Assembly: GCA_905250125.1 (NCBI GenBank)
Contig: CAJNOL010000225.1
Location: 129,809 to 193,808, forward strand
DNA length: 64,000 bases
Direction: 5' to 3'
Source: Rotaria sordida
Taxonomy: Eukaryota; Rotifera; Eurotatoria; Philodinida; Philodinidae
Shown: one piece after another, positions 34,511 through 47,000 of the stretch
How positions within the stretch are numbered: position 1 is the first letter of the stretch
Layout of the letters: the number at the start of each line of letters is the position of its first letter
Made by a program: the position numbers and the translations under genes
The notes under the pieces: generated by a model
The model's input: the letters and a program-made list of their open reading frames with translations, nothing else
Databases searched by the model: none
What the model was told of the DNA's origin: nothing

Positions 34511-34954
34511 TTTGAGTTGACGTACTTTTTTTTGTATTGAATCTTAGATCAATATTATGATCTTGATTCTCATAACTGTCATGAGGCGATTCAGTATAAT
34601 TCAAAGTTCATCTTTAAATGGTCATAAATAATGAACTCTGGATACAAGCCAAAACTGTGGTAAATACCAAAAATGCGTAAACTCGAAATTTCGAGCTCAC
34701 CTTTTTTTATCGAAGAAATGAAAGTTTTCGATCTTGCCGTTCCCGTGCAAACAAATGGAATTTTTTTTTGTTGAAAAGATTATTACTGATAAGACACAAA
34801 CCGAATGAATTCGACTTCTTTGTACTTGTCGACAAAACAATTATGTTTTGAATGCTTCTTTTTGGACTGAGTTTCTAGTTATGAATACCTTTTTTTTTAT
34901 TCCTATTCTCCTTTTAATTATAATGTTGCTTCTAATTGAAGATCGAAGTAAAAG

Positions 34955-35054
34955 NNNNNNNNNNNNNNNNNNNNNNNNNNNNNNNNNNNNNNNNNNNNNN
35001 NNNNNNNNNNNNNNNNNNNNNNNNNNNNNNNNNNNNNNNNNNNNNNNNNNNNNN
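34955..35054. other. Assembly gap (100 N)
   Basis: Exactly 100 undetermined bases, the usual placeholder for a scaffold gap of unknown size. Confidence 0.99.
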
Positions 35055-36383
35055 CTATCTTATCACTGAAGACTCGAAAGAATAGATGTTTGCTAGACAA
35101 ACATACTTCACGAAATATTCTTCATCGAAATGACTATCATATTACTTTAAAATGTGTTTGTCTGCGCAAGTCGTCTTTTCCCAATGTAGATAATTTATTA
35201 CTTTACAACGTCGTTTTCTTTTCATAAGAAACGTATTGTTTAACAATCTATCGCAAATTCGATATACAGGATGAGTATGCCTGATTTGAAACTCTTAGCA
35301 TTTCATTGAACGACTAGAGACGAGTGGACGTGATGCCAAGATTAGTCTTTGAAGCGATTCTATCAATCTCAACCTAGTATTCTCAATTTTCTCGTTTGTG
35401 GACAATTCCAAACGTCCTAAGATTACTTGAGAATTTAAATTCATCTTTCAAACTGACAAGATAGAGCCAAGAAAAATGGAGCTGATGTTTATAAGTAATG
35501 CTTTTGGCTAAATCAAGGTCTTTTCTTTGCGAAAAACATCATATAAAATCCCTACGTAATGAAGTCGTTTTGATTGTCTACATATCGACACTCGTAACAC
35601 TTAGAATGGCTTGTTATAAAGAAATGCGTAGGTACGACTACAAATTGTATAAATTGTCCAAAGATATTCCCGACCGAATAGATTTCATGAAATCTCATGA
35701 AAATCTTGCAATAAGAGTTGGCATAGGATAGTCACATAGACGACTATTTCGCCTCATCTCTTTCGGTCACAGAGCATCACACAACCAATCTTATAGGACT
35801 TTGCTCCAGCGTGTGCGTCTTCCCATCTTCACCTTCTCATCTCTATATTTATTAGTCTTTGCACGTATGTCACACTGCGTTCTGGTTAATTCTATAAATG
35901 TTGGACTCGTAATTGCGAATTTCCATCATGGTGAAGTCAAAAGAACGCCGACATGACCAGTATCGCGAGGGATCACTTTACTTTCTGCCTATCTACTTCA
36001 ACGCTTGTTAGTAATCATGCCTCATAAAAATTAAAACTACAATAAAGGTATAACTACCACAAAATAATTTAGTCAGGACGGAGCGATTTTTGGACCAAGG
36101 ATCGGAAAGAAAAGCTTGATGCGCAACAGTTATTATCGGAAGACATAGTTCAATGATCGATGAAGTTATAACGAGTGTTTCAGGATAAATTGCATTAAAT
36201 GTTATTACAGTTTTTGTCTCACTAAATATCGCTTGTAAATTTCTCTCATATTCCAAAAGACAGATATTTACAAGAAATATTTAGTGAAACAAATATAAGA
36301 TATATGATTATTGTGCGCATTCGACTGGCTATTCACCCGAAACGTATTTCTTTCTTATAGATATTTTTGTCCAATCATTACTA

Positions 36384-37937
36384 ATGTCTACGACATCCAC
36401 TAGTTCATGGAATAATGTTATTTATCGGATTGCAAATCACTTTTTGAGTAACACTCATACTAACACTGCATCCAATGCTCCTAATGCTAGTGCTGATAAT
36501 AGACAGCCATCGACATGGATAGATTCTTATAATCGACTCAATTATATGTTATCAGGCAGTTTACCTTACCTATGCTGTCGTATTATTGACGTCATTCTTC
36601 TTTCTCTTGGCCTCCACTATGGTACGGGAACATGCAATATCTCGAAGTCTTTTGCTCAACTCTCGATTTGCCTACTCATTTTTAATATTATCGATCTTAT
36701 CATTGTACTTTACTTTCTGGCATATAACTTAGCCTCGCATACTGTCATTTTATCCAACGAAGAATGGAAGAAGCGATTGCGGCTAGTTTTTTTTCTACGT
36801 TACGGTTTCCTTTTACTCAAACTGTTTATCATTTGTGTTGGCACTGCTTTTGTGTTCACAGCAACTGTACCGTCCAATACTGATTGTGAGCTCATTCGTG
36901 TTTGTCTTGGGATTGTGTGTTTTAGTACATGGCCTTTGATATTCACACCATTATCTAGACCTGTATTACCTATGCGATCACGGCTCAAAACATTTATAAC
37001 AGTTTTATCACCTATTTTTTTCAATTGTTTTTATCTTGGATTCATAGGATCAGTCACATCCAAAACACACAATCCAGCATGTCTATATACCGATGCCGAA
37101 GCTCTTTACTTCCACGCTCCACTCAAAAGTTTTGCCTATACTGGACTTGTACTCTTTAGTTGCAGAACGATCATGGATATAATTAGAATTATCATTAATC
37201 GACTGTATGCTCGCTTACCCAGTTGGCGAACAGTTCTCATACGTAGATTGGCTATTCACTATGCTTTGTCTTATTTGGTAACTCTCTCTATTGTCTATTA
37301 TTTATCAGTTGGAGCAATCCTTCTTTTTCAACCTCGTTCAGGTGAGTCTTGCCGTTTAGTAGCACCTAACTTATACAAAACTCTCTTGTATTGGCAATGG
37401 TTTTGCATCTTTTGGCCAGCTGTTGCAGTTCCAGCTTTTGCTGCATTTTTGTATGTGTGTTTTGCTTTTGGATTGTGTTTCAGAGGTTGTTTGCCTGAAT
37501 CTGTCACCGTTCCACTTTTTGACATTTTCACGGTACTGATTTTCAAAGATTCCAATTTAAATATTTTCTACTCTCTTAGGAGCGAATACCGGACGTAATA
37601 CCACAGGACACTGTCCCAGACATTCCTGATTCTTCGGAAACATTCGATAGCATTAATGAACTACCAATGGTATTTTTTCGACAAGATTCCAATCGATTCA
37701 ACTTGACTGAATGGTAAGTGAATTGACATATCAGATGGATTAATTTTTTGTTTTTTCTCTTTTTCATTTATCAGTGTCATCTGTCAAATGAATTTTGAGG
37801 CGAATGAACAAGTAAAAAGACTTCCATGTCGCCATATTTTTCATTCCGATTGTGTATCCAATTGGCTATCAATGACACATATTTGTCCTATTTGTCGTCA
37901 AGAGACGAGATCAACAGTGACAATAACCCATTTGTAG
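36384..37937 (+). CDS. Multi-pass membrane RING-H2 protein
   Basis: Three exons: 36384-37532, 37580-37713, 37775-37937, giving 481 residues. The first exon encodes a Ser/Thr/Asn-rich N-terminus and then about eight hydrophobic segments (for example SICLLIFNIIDLIIVLYFLA, FLLLKLFIICVGTAFVF, FITVLSPIFFNCFYLGFIG, VAVPAFAAFLYVCFAFGLC). The second encodes an acidic linker (PDVIPQDTVPDIPDSSETF). The third is a complete RING-H2 finger: CVIC, LPCRHIFHSDC, W, CPICRQ. RING-H2 fingers recruit E2 enzymes, so a membrane-bound ubiquitin ligase is likely. I do not recognise the membrane domain; the layout resembles plant and protist multi-pass RING-H2 ligases more than any named vertebrate RNF. Confidence 0.85.
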
Positions 37938-38049
37938 ACAGTGGAACGACTTCATTCCCTATTATTTGAAAATCTGTTTGTTGATTGTTCTTTATAATTT
38001 ACAACAGAAATCCAGGGCTTTACAGTATTCTGAGAAAATAAGATCTAGG

Positions 38050-38145
38050 ATAGATGCTCAGGGTGTGGGTGTGGGTAGGTACGAGTGTGAGTTGAAGCAG
38101 AGAAATCACTCACACCTCCTAGGTCAAGGTGCTCGGATACTTTTA
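38050..38145. repeat. GT-rich hairpin repeat, copy 2, with two TGTGGG units
   Basis: TGTGGG occurs twice in tandem at 38064-38075, then GAGTGTGAGT pairs with ACTCACAC across the loop TGAAGCAGAGAAATC. It is related to 34420-34510. TGTGGG is the telomeric unit described in bdelloid rotifers, so this may be a tiny interstitial telomere-like tract. Confidence 0.5.
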
Positions 38146-38978
38146 CTCACCGTACATCCACCATCTGACATATGAATTCTTAATGCATCAAGACTCGATA
38201 TGAAAATACGATTTTCTACGTACTATTTGATGTGCCATGAGCTGCTCTACAAACTGCATATGTGGATTTTTTAATTCAAGCAAGTCATCGAATCTGATAG
38301 GATCCTTTTCCCTCCAAAAGTACCATAATTTTTGTCAAAGTACTATTTTCAATTTTGAAATATATTATTTCTTTCCTCTAAATATCTTGATTGGATAGAG
38401 CAAACAAAGTTCTCTTTAAGACAGGAGTTTCATAAGAATTCGACTTCTGCAAGAATTTCCTTGCATTCAGTCTTCACAAGAGACTGGATCAAGATGGTCA
38501 GATACTTTTTTACCCACTGTAGATTTTCTTCAAAGTTCTTTTTTCAAATATCATCAGCTAGTTATATAAGAGATCGAAGGGTGTGAATAAAAAACTTGTC
38601 AGTGCAATCTCTTTATGGAGCTGAAATATGAAAGTAACATGTGTTCTTTAGCCTCATTATACTAATACAAAATACATAATGTGAAAAATCTCTAGCAGAC
38701 TATGGTTGTTTTTTAAGAATAGCCAATTGGCAGAAAAATGATCTCTTATTTATTTCTGTATTTGGAACATAAAGTTTTTACTAGCGTTCTATTTTCTGTT
38801 TGTTTTGTTGCTTATCATTTACATATTATGTTTTTTTTTGTCTTAAAGTCTCCAAAGGTAAACAAAATCGCCTTTTTTCGATTCATTTTTTCATTGCCTA
38901 AAACGCTGTCTTTAAAAAAAACACTCCAAGATGCAGCATGAAAAGTTCTACAATTAGCAAAGAACAGCTCATTCTATA

Positions 38979-39276
38979 GTTGCACTTGTTTCTTAAAATG
39001 GACGAAATTCTGTGTGACTAATTTTTGACACTGCGAACAAGATCATTTTTTGGTACACGATCAATTCCTTTTCTTATTGTTTTGGTTAAAGAGTTGTATC
39101 GAAAACCATAATCGATGGCCGAATAATGGAATAAAATTAAAAAGAATGATTCATTAATCGATGACATAAGAAAAAGAATTCATCGTGTACCAAAAAATTA
39201 TTTTTTTCGAAGTGTCAAAAATTAGTGGCTCAGAATTTCGCCCGTTTTGAAAATAAAAAGTACAATTATCAAATAA
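38979..39276. repeat. Foldback MITE-like element
   Basis: Arms of about 120 bases are inverted copies. On the left GGACGAAATTCTGTGTGACT and TTTTTGGTACACGATCAATT; on the right ATTCATCGTGTACCAAAAA and TCAGAATTTCGCCCGTTTT. The tips are TTGCACTT and AAGTACAA. No coding capacity. It lies between genes rather than in an intron. Confidence 0.65.
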
Positions 39277-42200
39277 ACTGTCCTTTGTAGATTGTAGAGC
39301 TTTTCACGCTGGATCTTATGGTTTATTTCCTTTTTTTTAAACAAAGCATAGTAGATGATGAAAAAATAAAACAGAAAAAGAAACTGTTTTTTGTTCGAGA
39401 GAGAGAGAGTGAAGATACTGTATCAATCTGTTGAAAAAGTTTTTGTTTTTCAATTATTTCTATAAGTCTCGTGCATTTTGATATTTATTAACCGAAAGCT
39501 TTTGAGAAAATAAAATATTCATCAAAACATTTTTATGCATTAAAAAGAAAAAGCTAATGCAAAATAATTTATAGAACATAACTGTCTTTAAGTAAAATGA
39601 AATTAATCTTCTCTAATATAATCACTAAAAACGGATTAAGACAGAATATAGATTTTTACAAATTAAAGATATTTTTTTTTTGCTATGTAAATATTAATAT
39701 AGAATCATAACAAATGTACATAAACGATTTCCATCAACAATTAAGCAATCATTACTATCTTTTTCAGTGATCCACATAGATAAAATCGAGACACAAATCG
39801 GCATTCTTTTTCATTTCTAACAATACGTCATAATTTGAGACCAATGGCAAGTTTCATTCACGTAGACTCGATTTTGGATCGGATCACTCATTTCTTTCTT
39901 CTTTTTTATCCCAAGTAGAACTTTATATTACTATTAGTATTCCATGTTTTTTTTTCGATATTTATCTATTTCATATGCATTCTATTTGCACAAATATTTA
40001 CTACTCAGAGAAATAGCAAAACTAAATATTGATTGTCATATATTTTCTTGTAAATGTTTTAAGTGAAGTTGTGTCGAATAGTTATTATCAAAAAATGACT
40101 CTCAAATTAAAGACTGTGTGAAATAAAAACGTATGACTTTTTCTTTAATCTTCTTTCATTGAATATCTGAAGAGAAATCTAATTAACATTAAGAAAGAAA
40201 AAAAATTCTTTTTTTTTTTTTTAATACTGTAATCCAAAATAATTTTACATGTCACTTATGAAGATATTTTATTTATTAGAATAAGTCTAATCTTTCATTA
40301 TGTTATATTTTGAATTGAAGTACAAGTACAAAGATTTATATTATATTATTAATCATAATAAATCATCAATAGCTTAAGAAATATTGTTTCTATATTTAGA
40401 ATATTTTTATATAGTAATAAACTTTTAGTACTAATATATAATATAATTATCTAAAAAATGCTTTTAAGTATAACACATAAATATTCTACTCAGTAATACT
40501 TATACCTTCTTTAAACCTTTCTTATTTAATTTAATAAAATATTATATTTATTTTTTTTTTGTTGTTGATTTTTTTCTTCTTTCAAAAAAATAAAAAATAA
40601 GAAGAATTTATTTTAATGTAAATAGTATGTAATAAACTAATCATATTTTTGTCTTTCGAGAAAACTAATTTAGTTATATATAAATAAATATCAATATTAT
40701 CTATGCACATTTTATACAGCAATTGAACACGATCTTAATATACATAGATAGAAGAAAAAGAAGTGAAAGAAGCCTTGGGCATGATCATGCCTGGTAATTT
40801 AATGGTTTGTTATTGCTAGTGTTTCTCTCGTTTTTTCTTGTGTGATGAAATCGGATGACGATATGCAAATAAACTAGTTTATCATAAGCCTTCTTGTCGT
40901 TGTCGTTCGATGTTTTCTTTTCCTATCGATTTCTTTTACTTGTTGTGATTGTGTTATGCATCGTCGTCATTGGGTGTTAGCGTATCGTACTGCATCTACG
41001 ATCTTTTCTCCGCCTCGTTTCTAGATTTATTCAAGCGTATAAATTAAATTATGACATTTGTCTTATTATTTTTTTCTCTTTCGTTGTCTATTTCGCATTA
41101 GAAGATTTATAGAGCGCATAGATGTGGTAATGAAGTGCGAACACCATAATAAATAATACTTGTACATTTCAATAAATATATGACAAAAAAAGAACCATAA
41201 TTACTAATCCAACAAAAGGTAAAACAAAAGAGAATATAATCTGTTAAATAACTTAAAAATAAAGCTTTTCACATTTAGATAAATGCAATTAGTCTTTAAA
41301 ATCAAATGTGCTCGAAAAAATCTAATTATATTTGATAAAGATAATAGCTAGTAAGAGTGCGTGATAATATATCGTAATAAAAAAAATGACAATAGACATT
41401 GATGGCTAACTGAATTGAGTCGAGCAAATTTTGTGACAACAGATTTTATAGGTCATATATATATCTATAAATATGTAATATAAATGAAAGAAAATAAAAG
41501 ACAACTGTCAGCATAATAAGAAACTTCTTTATTGAAGTCTCTACTGATTTCCTCTTTTTTATCTGAGTATGATCACCTATTCTCATTTGTTTGATAGATA
41601 CACCATTTTTTTGTTGTTGTCTATTACATATAATAAAGATGAACAAAAAAAAGGATGACAACAGGAAACAGTCTTAAAAATAATGCTTTCTTTTTGCATG
41701 AATTGAGTAAAAAAAGAAATGATAATGATTGCATATATCTATTTTTTTTTGCTGACAATGTTAATGAATATGAAAAAGAAAACAAATAATGACAATTGGA
41801 AGATCGATAGTTGTCAACAAAGAAAGAAAAGACCAATTCTGTGAATATAAGTAAATTTATTAATGTATTAATCATAGCTACTGTGTAGTACAAAAGAAAA
41901 ACAGATAGAAATCCTTTGTATTTTCTTTTATTATGTTGATATTTAATTGTTCATAATAATATGAATGGGCATGCATGCAGTTCATCGTTGTTAAATCGAA
42001 AGTTTCAATGAAAGAAGAAGAAAACTTTTCGGTCGTTTTCATTGAATGTATCCAAATCTTCTTCTTTTTTTTTCCTTATATTTAGAAGCATTTGCTTGCA
42101 ATGCTTTTATCCGTCGATCATTGAATTGTAGTAAAGCAGCGTTAATGTGTCAAAATCATTTGCACATCATGTTGCTCATTGTATGTCGGCTGTTGTTATT

Positions 42201-42286
42201 ATCAAAGACGGCATTGCTCCGACCATCATCTTGCATGAAAATTGGTCCCATAGAATTAGGCTAAATTCGATTAGATAAAGCATACG

Positions 42287-42320
42287 CGAACGAACGAATG
42301 AACGAACGAACGAACGAACG
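42287..42320. repeat. CGAA tetranucleotide microsatellite
   Basis: About eight CGAA units with one variant (TGAA). Confidence 0.9.
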
Positions 42321-44002
42321 TTAGACGAGTCAAGGGAGTGAACGAGATTAGTCTATGCCTGTGAACAAGACAAGATTTTATGAGAAGGATAGCATTTTGC
42401 TTGATCGCACGTCGCTCATACACACTTTCGATAATAATATAAATGTTTTTTGCATCAACGATCATAAGAACAACAATATAGTCAACAATCTTTTTTTTGA
42501 AGATCTGTTCATCTTTGGGTAATAATTATTTGTTGTTGATTTTTCTTTTGAAACATTCTTATAGTCATTTAACGTGATATTAATTATACAATAATTAGAA
42601 TTTAAATACATTCACTAGTACTTATTTTCTTTTGTTTATTAAAAAATAAATAAATAAATAAATTGAAGAAAATTCTCTTGTCTTATTTGTTCTTCATCAA
42701 AGTTTGTCAGAATGAAATTAAATGTCAGGATATGATTGCTTATTCTAGCATAAATAATATTTCTTGTTTCTATTACAATATTATTTTGTGATTTTGTTTT
42801 TATCTTGGTTTCTGATTGATCGTGACATAAGAGTGTTACAGTATTATTTTCTAAGGACATATGAAAACAATATGCTATTATATTCATTCACATTCCAATT
42901 TTTGAACAAAAAGAATATCGATAATTGATTCTCTTTTTTTGTTTGTTTTGAAAAGACATTGTTATAAAAGCATAGATGATCAATGAATTTGTATCTAACT
43001 ATACAACGATTTCTTGTCTTTTCAATGCATAGTTTGATTAAAACTCGTTTCCGCTTTTCCTTTTTCTTTTTTGTTTTTTCTTTTAATAGTTCTCAGTATA
43101 TCTCTGCTTATTCATACATTTTCCACACATGTCATGCTGTCTAATGCCTTTCATATTCATCTACTCCTCCTACCCTTCAGTTCTCGTTTATTTGTGCATA
43201 CTAGTTCCATTAATCAAAACTCTTCTCCTTCTCCTTCTTCTTCTTTTTTTTGTGCTACTTCTTCTTAGTTTTTAAGAGACTCCTACTTATTCTCTTTTGT
43301 AGAGAGAAAAAGTTAAAAGAAAAAGAAATAAATAATAAATACTGTACTATTATCGACAGTATATGAATTTCTTCTAATTAGTAAGTAAAATATAGAAAAT
43401 GTAACAGAAGAATAAAACAATATGAATATATATGCGCTATAGAATAGACATCATCGAATTAGTAATTTTCTCGTTTTCTCTTGAACTTTAATGGGTGCTT
43501 CCAAACGATGAAAAACGACATTGTCGTTTGCTCAAATATTAGCTGTATGATGAACAACGATGCTTTCTTCGCTCCCTCTTATATCTCTCTTACATATATA
43601 CTCTGTGTCTCTCTATCTATCTATCTATATATATCTATATATATATATATATATGCTATTTATGTGTTCGGTTCGGAGATGTAGAACAACACACTACAAG
43701 ACAGATAGAAATCGAAGACAGACCGAGAAAAAAAATGAGTAGGCTCGATTTTATTAACATCTTGTCGTCAAGATTCATGACCATGTATACGATACTCTTA
43801 TATTTTATTCTTTTTTTTTGTCCTTTTTGTAGTTGTTCCACACTAACGTTCTATCGTTACCGAATGTAAAGTCGCTGTTGCCATCGCCGCCAACGCTACT
43901 GCCGCCTTTGGTTTCCGACATCACAACCACTGCTGTCATTGTCCCGATGCCGCCGTCTCTGCTGCATCCAATAATTTGTTCATCGACTATTCGACGACGA
44001 TT

Positions 44003-47000
44003 ATGCTCGATTATGTTCGTCAACGGCCATCGCCGACAATATCACTATCATTTAAATTTATTCGTTTATTAATTATATTTTTTATGTTTTTTAATTTATT
44101 TTCATTTTGTCTACATGACATTGATAGAAAAACAATTGATAAACAATCATTACAAACAATATTTCAATTACGACATACACAAATAATAAATCAAAAAGAA
44201 AAAAAATTACTTCGTATTATTTATTTTCGTGAATTTGATATGACATTAAATGCAAATCGTTTAAGATTTGATGTAAAAAATCTTACAGAATCATATGGAA
44301 TTGATTTTAAAATAAATATTCTTGATCAATCAAAATCATTTTCATTAATAAAATTATGTTCAATAATATCAGAAGAACGACGTGATACAATATTAATTGC
44401 TGATTTATATACGAAAGAAATTGATTTAATATCTCGTTCACTTAAATTACCAACAATAGCTATTACAAATCGTTACCAAATTGTTCAAGGAAAATTAGTA
44501 AGATTTAACATATTTCAATTATAAGTAGTTGATTATGAAAAGAATTTGTTTGTAAATCATCTATTTTTAATATGCTGAGGCCTTTCTGTAATACGTAAAA
44601 ATCAGGACAATATGATTCATATTAACGAGTTCTTTCTAGACTTTCTACATAGTTAATCTTGTTAATAAGATATATTTAATTCTTAAAAAATAATTGTTTT
44701 TATTTTCTAGCATAATCCTTATCTATTTAAATTGATGCCCGATGCAATAGAAGAAGCAAAAACAGTAGCATATACCATAGATACTCGTTCAGTTTATACT
44801 CGTATTGGTAAATAATCTTGTTTTTTTTTTTTATTTCTTATTTTTAAATTTAATTTCTTAGCTATAATCTATGATACATCACTTGATATGGTTGAATTTC
44901 GTCTATCATATCTTCGTCTTGCTAAACAACATGTTGTTTATCGTGCACAACTACCACGTATATCATTATCAAATGAATTTCGTCGTACAGCACGTACAAT
45001 AATAACTGATTTAACACAAATTAATATTGATCTTATTTTATGTATTATGTCAACTGAACGTGAAACACAATTTGTTCGTTTAATAAAAGAATTTGGTTCA
45101 ATACCAATAATACAATTATTATTAAATCGAACAAGTTGGTGGTTTGCTTCTCGTCTTGATGAAACACATGATTTTAATTATTTACCAAGAATTTTTACAG
45201 CAAGTGAAGATCGTCGACGAACATTAAGTAATTTTTCAAGTACAAGTATGAAAATATTATTAAATGCTGTATTAAAAACATATATACATTTACCAAATTT
45301 ATCAACAAAATCATCATTATTGATTGGTCCATCTAGCTGTGATAGACAATTAAATGTATATCAATTAAAAAAGACACATATGTTTATTAAGTAAGCATTC
45401 ATTTATATGATATTATTTTTTTCTTTTTTTGTTATGAGATTGATCATTGAATTTATTTTATAGCTGCAAGGAAAGAAAAAGAAAGTTTATTGAGTATTTT
45501 GTGTAATACGCTTTGAGTAAAGTTGATTGATTTTCCTAAAAGTCTTCAATCATACAAATTTATTATAAAAAAAAAAAAAGAGAATTTAATCAGTTTAAGT
45601 GCCAGCGGCGGAGTTTAGCCTTCATTTGAAGCCGAACATGACATATATTCTTCTGTTAAAATATAGGAGCGTCACGTTTCAGGAACAGGCGAGCTGTCAC
45701 TATTATCTATGTTCTATTGTGTTAGTAAATGTACAAATAATTGAGAACAAAGAATTGTCAATCAGACTGACTTTCGATTAAGAACTGTTAAATATTCACC
45801 ATTTTCAAAGTTGATTACATGTAGAAAAAAATATAAAATAAAATCTTGTCTTGAATCATTAATTATTGTTAAAATAGTAGAATATCGTTTTCATCAACTT
45901 TGCAATTGACATTTTATATACGAATAATCAAAAACTAACAAGTTCGAAGTAAATTAAACAATTCAAAAAGGATTCAGAATATAAGACTTAAACCGATAAA
46001 ATGACGACAATCTTACGAACGAGATAACCATCTGATCTGATGTCTGCTGTATTAAATTCACAAGAGTGTCTTGGTGAGGCTATTAAAAATCTAAAAAGGG
46101 TTCGTCTCCATGAATGTTTGAGATCAAGTTATAACCATTTTAATGAATTTTAGCCACAGTTTTAAGTAAATACTGAAAATCAAATTAAAAATTCAATGTT
46201 TCGACAAAGAAATATCAGTTTTTTTGGCTAAAACTTTCAGAATATTCTATAAATCATTCGATCTATCTAGTTCGAAAGAGCCATAAAGACAAATTCTTTT
46301 AAACTTTTTCTAGTCTCACCAAGACGTCCTTGTGTGTCCAATACCACAGGTATCAGCTCCTGGTGATGTCCTCATAAGATTTCAGTGTGAACCAAAAATA
46401 AACAAATGGAAAGTCTAGTTTGACTTAGGTTTTTTTTTCAAATATTTTAAAAATACATAGTGAATAATATCTTTTTTGTTATTCAAAGATTATTTACAAA
46501 TTTTACTGAATGGAATTGTGACATTCGAGTTGGTTCTGGTGTTGATCCAATATTATTCGAACCAGAAACTCTTGCATGGCGTGTTCCAACAATGTTTATG
46601 GTAAACAAAACAGAATAAAAAAAGAAAACATTTCTTTCTAATTATTCTTATGAAATTAAATTTATTTTCATACTTAAGGTACATACTGAACATTTATGTC
46701 AAGGTATGTTAACACGTACATTTTATACATCAAATACCAATGCTGATCAATTTTTTCGTTCATGTCGTTCAACAAATTCTTCATTACGTAAAAGTTCATC
46801 ATCACAACAAGAGAATTCAACATCAAATTTATCTACAACAGTTTCTAATGCTCTTGTTGATATAAATAGTTTTCATAAAATGTATGGTAAATTATGGAAT
46901 GCATTAGCAAATGAATGTCGTTTCGTACATATACATGCCCAATCATCAACACCAATTGTTGTTGGTGTTGTTGAACCACCATATATATTTGTATCTGATG

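Larger units (their letters stand above)
33781..36383. other. Intergenic, UAS-PARP gene to RING gene
   Basis: About 2.6 kb with a 100-N gap and a GTGTGGG-type hairpin near 34420-34510. A small palindrome around 36215-36295 pairs GTCTCACTAAATATCGCTTG with its complement. No gene recognised. Confidence 0.5.
38146..43975. other. Long intergenic region with simple repeats
   Basis: About 5.8 kb without a supportable gene, apart from the foldback at 38979-39276. It includes a GA run (39400-39412), a CGAA tetranucleotide tract (42287-42320), T/C-rich stretches around 43215-43265, and a mixed CTAT/TA microsatellite (43610-43655). The last 200 bases are less AT-rich and probably include the promoter and 5' UTR of the receptor gene. 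Confidence 0.5.

Noticed and set aside
36008-36256. An 82-codon hydrophobic minus-strand open frame upstream of the RING gene
   Set aside because: It lies next to a small palindrome, has no conserved pattern and no plausible promoter or partner exon.
43833-44072. An alternative-frame open reading frame overlapping the receptor start
   Set aside because: It is out of phase with the receptor and Pro/Thr-rich by composition; the receptor frame has strong homology downstream.
45599-45781. A 60-codon open frame in a receptor intron
   Set aside because: It has no start context or family likeness and neighbouring receptor exons join in phase around it.
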